Origin: Aminobacter aganoensis
GTDB taxonomy: Bacteria; Pseudomonadota; Alphaproteobacteria; Rhizobiales; Rhizobiaceae
NCBI RefSeq assembly: GCF_014206975.1
Contig: NZ_JACHOU010000006.1
Location: forward strand, 62,001 to 126,000
Direction of reading: 5' to 3'
Length of the DNA stretch: 64,000 nt
Below the pieces are notes generated by a model. The model was not told where the DNA came from. It worked only from the letters and a program-made list of their open reading frames with translations, and ran no database searches. Each line of letters begins with the position of its first letter. The stretch's first letter is position 1. A program made the translations under genes and the position numbers. Below are positions 60,526 through 64,000 of the stretch, piece by piece.

Positions 60526-61274
60526 ATGTTGCCGCGCAAGGGTTCGTCCTTGCGGCGTTCCTCGCCTTTTGCCGCATCGGCAGCTGCTTCATGCTGATGC
60601 CCGGCATTTCGAGCGTGCGCGTGCCGATGCATGTCAGGTTGTTCGTCGCCGTCGCCGCGACCGGCGGGCTCATGGTCCATCTCTGGGACCAGATCTTTCC
60701 CTATGTCGATGCGCGCCCGGGCGTTCTGATGCCGATGATCGCCTCGGAGCTGCTGATCGGCGGCCTCATCGGCCTGATGGCGCGCCTCTACATCCTGGCG
60801 CTGATGTTCATGGGCTCGGCCATCGCCATGCTGATCGGCTATGGCGGCGTCGGCGGCCACGCCATCGAGGAAAACGAACCGCAGGCCCCGCTTGCGTCGA
60901 TCATCTCTATTTCGGCGCTGATCCTGCTCTTCGCCTTCAATTTCCATCATGAGATCGTGCGCGCGCTGGTCGCCTCCTATCAGGTCGCGCCGGTCAACCT
61001 GTTCTTCAACCCGCAGGCAGCCCTGGTCGACATCGCCGACACGCTGTCGGAGAGCTTCATGGTCGTGCTCAGGCTGGGCAGCCCGTTCATCGCCTATGCC
61101 CTCCTGGTCAACCTGACGATCGGCTTCGTCAACAAGCTGACGCCGCAGATCCCGGTCTACTTCATCTCGCTGCCCTTCGTCGTCGCCGGCGGCCTGATCA
61201 TGATGTATTTCGGCATCGCCACCATGCTCAGCCTGTTCGCCGACGGCTTCGTCGACATCACGGTGGGGAGGTAG
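60522..61274 (+). CDS. fliR: Flagellar export gate protein FliR
   Basis: The 250-residue membrane protein has the FliR start ([38 protein letters not shown]) and the late [29 protein letters not shown] segment. It builds the export pore with FliP and FliQ. Two nucleotides separate it from the next gene. Confidence 0.95.
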   Translation: MNVAAQGFVLAAFLAFCRIGSCFMLMPGISSVRVPMHVRLFVAVAATGGLMVHLWDQIFPYVDARPGVLMPMIASELLIGGLIGLMARLYILALMFMGSAIAMLIGYGGVGGHAIEENEPQAPLASIISISALILLFAFNFHHEIVRALVASYQVAPVNLFFNPQAALVDIADTLSESFMVVLRLGSPFIAYALLVNLTIGFVNKLTPQIPVYFISLPFVVAGGLIMMYFGIATMLSLFADGFVDITVGR

Positions 61275-61276
61275 AC

Positions 61277-61663
61277 ATGGCGTCGCGCAGGGAGCGGCTG
61301 AAGAAGCTGGTCGTGGTGCAGGAGCAGCTCAAGGCGCTGCACGAGACACGTCACGCCGGCTTCGTCGCCCAGGCCATCGCCGCCGAGAGCGAGGCGCAGG
61401 CCCTGGCGGAAAGCTTCGACAGCGCCGAAGGCATGCCCCAGCTTTTCCCGGAGCTCTATCACCGCCGCATCTCGGCGGCGATCAACCGGCAGCAGCTCAA
61501 CCTCGGCCTCGCCAGGTTCGAGGTCGGAAAGATCGCCGCGGCCACCGCCCGCACCAACATGGTCGAGCGCGCCTATCGCGACGTCCGCCGCCAGGACGAG
61601 CGCGACAGCGCCGACCGCGAACGTCTCGAAATCATTGAAAGAAAGCCGAGCGACGACAAGTAA
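61277..61663 (+). CDS. FliJ-like coiled-coil export protein (putative)
   Basis: The 128-residue protein is almost entirely charged helix with heptad-like spacing (SRRERLKKLVVVQEQLKALHETRHAGFVAQ...), the size and style of FliJ. It is coupled to fliR and no other FliJ candidate occurs in the window. FliJ sequences diverge strongly, so the name rests on shape and position. Confidence 0.6.
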   Translation: MASRRERLKKLVVVQEQLKALHETRHAGFVAQAIAAESEAQALAESFDSAEGMPQLFPELYHRRISAAINRQQLNLGLARFEVGKIAAATARTNMVERAYRDVRRQDERDSADRERLEIIERKPSDDK

Positions 61664-61727
61664 GGTTGCCGCAAGCTTGACCCTCCACAATCAGCAGTAA
61701 CGCAAACCCCGGAAAGGCGAGCCAGCT

Positions 61728-62276
61728 TTGGCGATCTCCCCACCCAGCGACATCGTTCTGGACGTTGCCAAGGCCGTCGAGCCGGCCGGCATCCAGGCCG
61801 CGCGTGCCGCGCTCGCCAACCGGACGGCCAGCACCGCGGGCGCCTTCTCGCTCACCGAGGCAGCCGTCACCGGCGGCATCTCGCGGCAGCCCGACCCGGC
61901 AAGCCCCGACGCCAGCATGAAGCACTTCGAAGCCATGGTGCTGCAGACCTTCATCGAGAACATGCTGCCCAAGAACACCGACAGCGTCTACGGCAAGGGA
62001 ATGGCCGGCGACATGTGGAAGTCGATGATGGCCGAGCATCTGGCCGGCCAGACCGCAGAAGCCGGCGGCATCGGCATCGCCAAGGCGCTCATGCGCGACC
62101 ATTACATCAAGGACGAGCAGGCGATGCCGGTCGGACCGGCTGGCGGCGGCCCGGATCGGGCCGCGCTCGACCAGCAGGAAAGCCAGGCGACCGCGGTCAT
62201 CCAGGAAATACAACGGAAGATGGTCCAGTCGCTGGGACGCGACACAGCCTCCTCCGTCACTGACACCAAATCCTAG
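61728..62276 (+). CDS. flgJ: FlgJ-type rod-binding protein (no muramidase domain)
   Basis: The 182-residue protein has the rod-binding segment ASMKHFEAMVLQTFIENMLPKNTDSVYGKGMAGDMWKSMMAEHLAGQTAEAGGIGIAKAL (about 62-123), as in the N-terminal half of FlgJ. There is no peptidoglycan hydrolase domain; the transglycosylase at 46690 could supply that activity. It starts at TTG 61728 with a GGAAAGG site upstream. Confidence 0.85.
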   Translation: MAISPPSDIVLDVAKAVEPAGIQAARAALANRTASTAGAFSLTEAAVTGGISRQPDPASPDASMKHFEAMVLQTFIENMLPKNTDSVYGKGMAGDMWKSMMAEHLAGQTAEAGGIGIAKALMRDHYIKDEQAMPVGPAGGGPDRAALDQQESQATAVIQEIQRKMVQSLGRDTASSVTDTKS

Positions 62277-62286
62277 AGGGTAAGAT

Positions 62287-62706
62287 ATGTCGGATCTCTC
62301 CGAATACAGGCCGAACCTCCCGGCCAAGGCCGAGCCGATCGAACTCGTCCAGTCGACGCAGCCGGGCAACATCGGCGCCATCATCAGCCGCATCGAAGAG
62401 GCGGTCGAGGAAGAAACCGCCTCGATCCGGACCGACATCCGGTTCGACATCAAGGCGTCGAACGCGCGCAAGAGCCGCTATCTCTACGAATTGACGCGCG
62501 CCACCAAGGGTCTGGTCGAAGGTGACTTCCCGGGCGACCTCAAGGTCGGCGTCGAGCGCCTGCGCGACAAGCTCGCCGCCAACGAGCGCGCCATCCTCGC
62601 CCATCTCAGCGCGGTCAGCGAAGTCGCCAACCTGCTCAAGGATGCCATCCAGCGCTCCGAGACCGACGGCACCTATTCCGCCAACGAATTCGGATGGGCG
62701 CGGTGA
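62287..62706 (+). CDS. FlgN-like chaperone candidate
   Basis: The 139-residue helical protein has no signal or membrane segment and lies between the rod-binding protein and a membrane protein. Size, charge and position fit FlgN, the export chaperone for FlgK and FlgL, but no diagnostic motif is seen. GAGGGTAAGAT precedes the ATG. Its stop overlaps the next start (GTGA). Confidence 0.6.
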   Translation: MSDLSEYRPNLPAKAEPIELVQSTQPGNIGAIISRIEEAVEEETASIRTDIRFDIKASNARKSRYLYELTRATKGLVEGDFPGDLKVGVERLRDKLAANERAILAHLSAVSEVANLLKDAIQRSETDGTYSANEFGWAR

Positions 62707-63245
62707 TCAAGTTCATCGCGGCGGCCTTGTGGATTGTCGCCGTGACGCTCGGCGCGGTCTTCTATTCGTTCCAGGCCGCGGCCAACCTGCCCGCGGTCGA
62801 CGAAAAGAAGCCGCTGCTCGGCGGTCTCGACTACGTCAAGACGGATGTGATCTCGGTGCCGCTGCTCAAGGGCGAGCGCGTCGAGGGCTATTTCCTGACG
62901 CGCCTGGTCTACACGGTCGAGCCCAAGCAGGTCGCCAAGATGTCGGTGCCGATGGACGCGCTGCTCGTCGACCAGGTCTATTCCTATCTCTACGGCAATC
63001 CGCAGATCGACTTCACCCAGTACGACAAGCTCGACCTCGACGGCTTCCGCAACGGCCTGCGCGACAGCATCAACGCCCGCATCGGCGAGAAGCTGGTGCA
63101 TGAGGTGATGGTCGAGCAGATCGACTTCCTGACGCCGGACGACGTTCGCGACAATGCGGTGCGTCGCCGTTCTGCAGCCGCGACGGCGGCCGCCAAATCG
63201 GCCGAGGCCGAAGCCGCCGGCGAGGCACCGGCCCCCGCCCACTGA
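62703..63245 (+). CDS. FliL-like single-pass motor protein, MotF-like (putative)
   Basis: The product has an N-terminal transmembrane segment (IKFIAAALWIVAVTLGAVFYSF), a periplasmic domain (about 35-150) and an Ala/Glu tail. The layout resembles FliL, and its place at the end of the flagellar cluster fits MotF, the FliL paralogue described in Sinorhizobium. GTG 62703 (GTGA overlap, 180 residues) is preferred over ATG 62694. The identity is inferred from topology and position. Confidence 0.6.
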   Translation: MIKFIAAALWIVAVTLGAVFYSFQAAANLPAVDEKKPLLGGLDYVKTDVISVPLLKGERVEGYFLTRLVYTVEPKQVAKMSVPMDALLVDQVYSYLYGNPQIDFTQYDKLDLDGFRNGLRDSINARIGEKLVHEVMVEQIDFLTPDDVRDNAVRRRSAAATAAAKSAEAEAAGEAPAPAH

Positions 63246-63291
63246 GCCCGACGCGAGCCAGCCACTTGACGGGGCGTTTCTCAAATCTACG

Positions 63292-63321
63292 TTGACGTAA
63301 ACGTCAATTGGCCGCTATAGG
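63292..63321 (+). promoter_or_regulatory. Promoter with palindromic operator upstream of the SCP2 gene
   Basis: TTGACGT-AA-ACGTCAA (63292-63307) is a palindrome overlapping a TTGACG -35 (63292-63297), followed after 18 bp by TATAGG (63316-63321). The palindrome resembles sites of MerR-family LiuR-type regulators of branched-chain amino acid and acyl-CoA breakdown. Confidence 0.6.
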
Positions 63322-63411
63322 CTTTGCAGTCCTGTGACGCGGCCGGCTTGTCCGGATTGGTCCGGGGAGGCTGGGCGCAAAGCGCCTTTCAGGAAAGATC
63401 AGGAGACAGCC

Positions 63412-63696
63412 ATGAGCATTCAGACAGTCGCAGACCAGATCAAGTCGAAGGTCGAGAGCTCCGGCTTCGACCGTTCGGTCAAGTTCGACACCGGCGCCGA
63501 CGGCGTCATCGTCATCGACGGCGCGACGCTGTCGACCACCGACGGCCCCGCCGATTGCACCATCAAGCTGTCGCTCGACGACCTGGAGTCGCTCATTGCC
63601 GGCGACCTCAACCCGACGATGGCCTTCATGACCGGCAAGATCAAGGTCGAAGGCGACATGTCCGTGGCCATGGGCCTCAGCAGCCTTCTCGGCTAA
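63412..63696 (+). CDS. SCP2 sterol-binding domain protein
   Basis: The 94-residue protein is a single SCP2 domain (ADCTIKLSLDDLESLIAGDLNPTMAFMTGKIKVEGDMSVAM, about 48-88), a hydrophobic-pocket fold that binds fatty acyl groups or sterol-like lipids. AGGAGA lies just before ATG 63412. It has its own promoter and is unrelated to the flagellar genes. Confidence 0.9.
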   Translation: MSIQTVADQIKSKVESSGFDRSVKFDTGADGVIVIDGATLSTTDGPADCTIKLSLDDLESLIAGDLNPTMAFMTGKIKVEGDMSVAMGLSSLLG

Positions 63697-63719
63697 GCCT
63701 CGGTCCAAGAGGCCTAATG

Positions 63720-63752
63720 GACCTTCCCGTCACCGCCAGGCACGGGAAGGTC
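63720..63752. terminator. Bidirectional terminator-like hairpin between convergent genes
   Basis: GACCTTCCCGT...ACGGGAAGGTC forms a perfect 11-bp stem with an 11-nt loop between the SCP2 and GNAT genes. No long U-run is present on either strand. Confidence 0.65.
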
Positions 63753-63756
63753 ACGA

Positions 63757-64000
63757 TCAGGCAGCCAGCCGCGCACGCTCGGTCTTGAGCTTGCGGCCGG
63801 CAGCCTTCAGGACGCCCTTGGTACCGTCCAGGACGCCCGAAACAAGTTCCAGCGCGAGAAAGCGTTCGCGCTCGTAGGGGCCAGGCATTGCCAACTGCGC
63901 CGTCTTGTCGGCGGTAAAGCCGAAGCGCGCATAATAGGGCGCATCGCCGACCAGCAGGATGGCGCGATGGCCGAGGCGCGCAGCCTCCGCGATGGCATGG
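63757..64000 (-). CDS. GNAT-family N-acetyltransferase, C-terminal part (5' truncated by the window end)
   Basis: The minus strand is open to the window edge and encodes about 81 residues: AEAARLGHRAILLVGDAPYYARFGFTADKTAQLAMPGPYERERFLALELVSGVLDG followed by a basic tail. This is the last half of a YhbS-like GNAT acetyltransferase, with the conserved G-D-x-x-Y-Y-x-R-F-G-F turn. The stop is at 63757-63759. The substrate is unknown. Confidence 0.8.
   Translation of the reverse strand, partial: HAIAEAARLGHRAILLVGDAPYYARFGFTADKTAQLAMPGPYERERFLALELVSGVLDGTKGVLKAAGRKLKTERARLAA

Noticed and set aside
1-64000. tRNA, rRNA, transposase or integrase genes
   Set aside because: None could be recognised on either strand by reading.

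Overview
The window is about 64 kb of GC-rich alphaproteobacterial chromosome. The flagellar gene order (visN-visR next to flhB-fliG-fliN-fliM-motA, then flgF-fliI-flgBC-fliE-flgGAI-motE-flgH-fliLP, a flagellin array, motB-motC-fliK, rem, flgEKL-flaF-flbT-flgD-fliQ, flhA-fliR) together with the rhizobial-only genes motC, motE, visN/visR and rem points to a Rhizobiales member of the Mesorhizobium/Phyllobacteriaceae type. This placement is an inference from gene content; no rRNA or tRNA gene is visible.

Region 1 (1-3148): the 3' end of a fatty-acid-desaturase-type di-iron oxygenase, a MocE-type Rieske ferredoxin and a ferredoxin reductase (a complete-looking oxygenase electron chain), then aldose 1-epimerase and an intergenic palindromic element. 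Region 2 (3170-14413): a probable N-acylated polyamine or amide uptake and breakdown cluster. On the minus strand are an amidohydrolase, a PotGHI-like ABC ATPase and two permeases, two tandem solute-binding proteins and two tandem SxxK serine hydrolases. Divergent from these are a TetR regulator and an acetylpolyamine/histone-deacetylase-family enzyme. Region 3 (14418-15602) is a TMEM43-family membrane protein.

Region 4 (16010-53521) is the main flagellar/motility regulon: the VisN/VisR master regulators; the C-ring, export switch and motor operon (motA-fliM-fliN-fliG-flhB plus a small unknown) on minus; the rod, ring and export genes on plus; six flagellin genes; fliF with a FliH-like gene, motB, motC, fliK and a lytic transglycosylase; rem; and flgE to fliQ. 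Most neighbours overlap by ATGA, GTGA or TGATG. Region 5 (53522-58434) interrupts fliQ and flhA with MFS, DUF1801, GNAT, MarR and methyltransferase genes and a 0.75-kb non-coding stretch with a 6x16-bp tandem repeat. Region 6 (58435-63245) resumes with flhA-fliR-fliJ-like-flgJ-like-flgN-like-motF-like. The window ends with an SCP2 protein and a truncated GNAT gene.

The strongest unannotated signals are in regulation. A 24-bp element, CCTCGCGCAAG-N10-TAG, precedes six flagellar transcription units, three of them with exactly 36 nt to the start codon. The five flagellin leaders each carry two hairpins, one with compensating base changes, and lie in the same cluster as flbT/flaF, whose Caulobacter homologues act on flagellin mRNA. 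The flagellin array also shows a block duplication and a mosaic central domain shared by flagellins 4 and 6.
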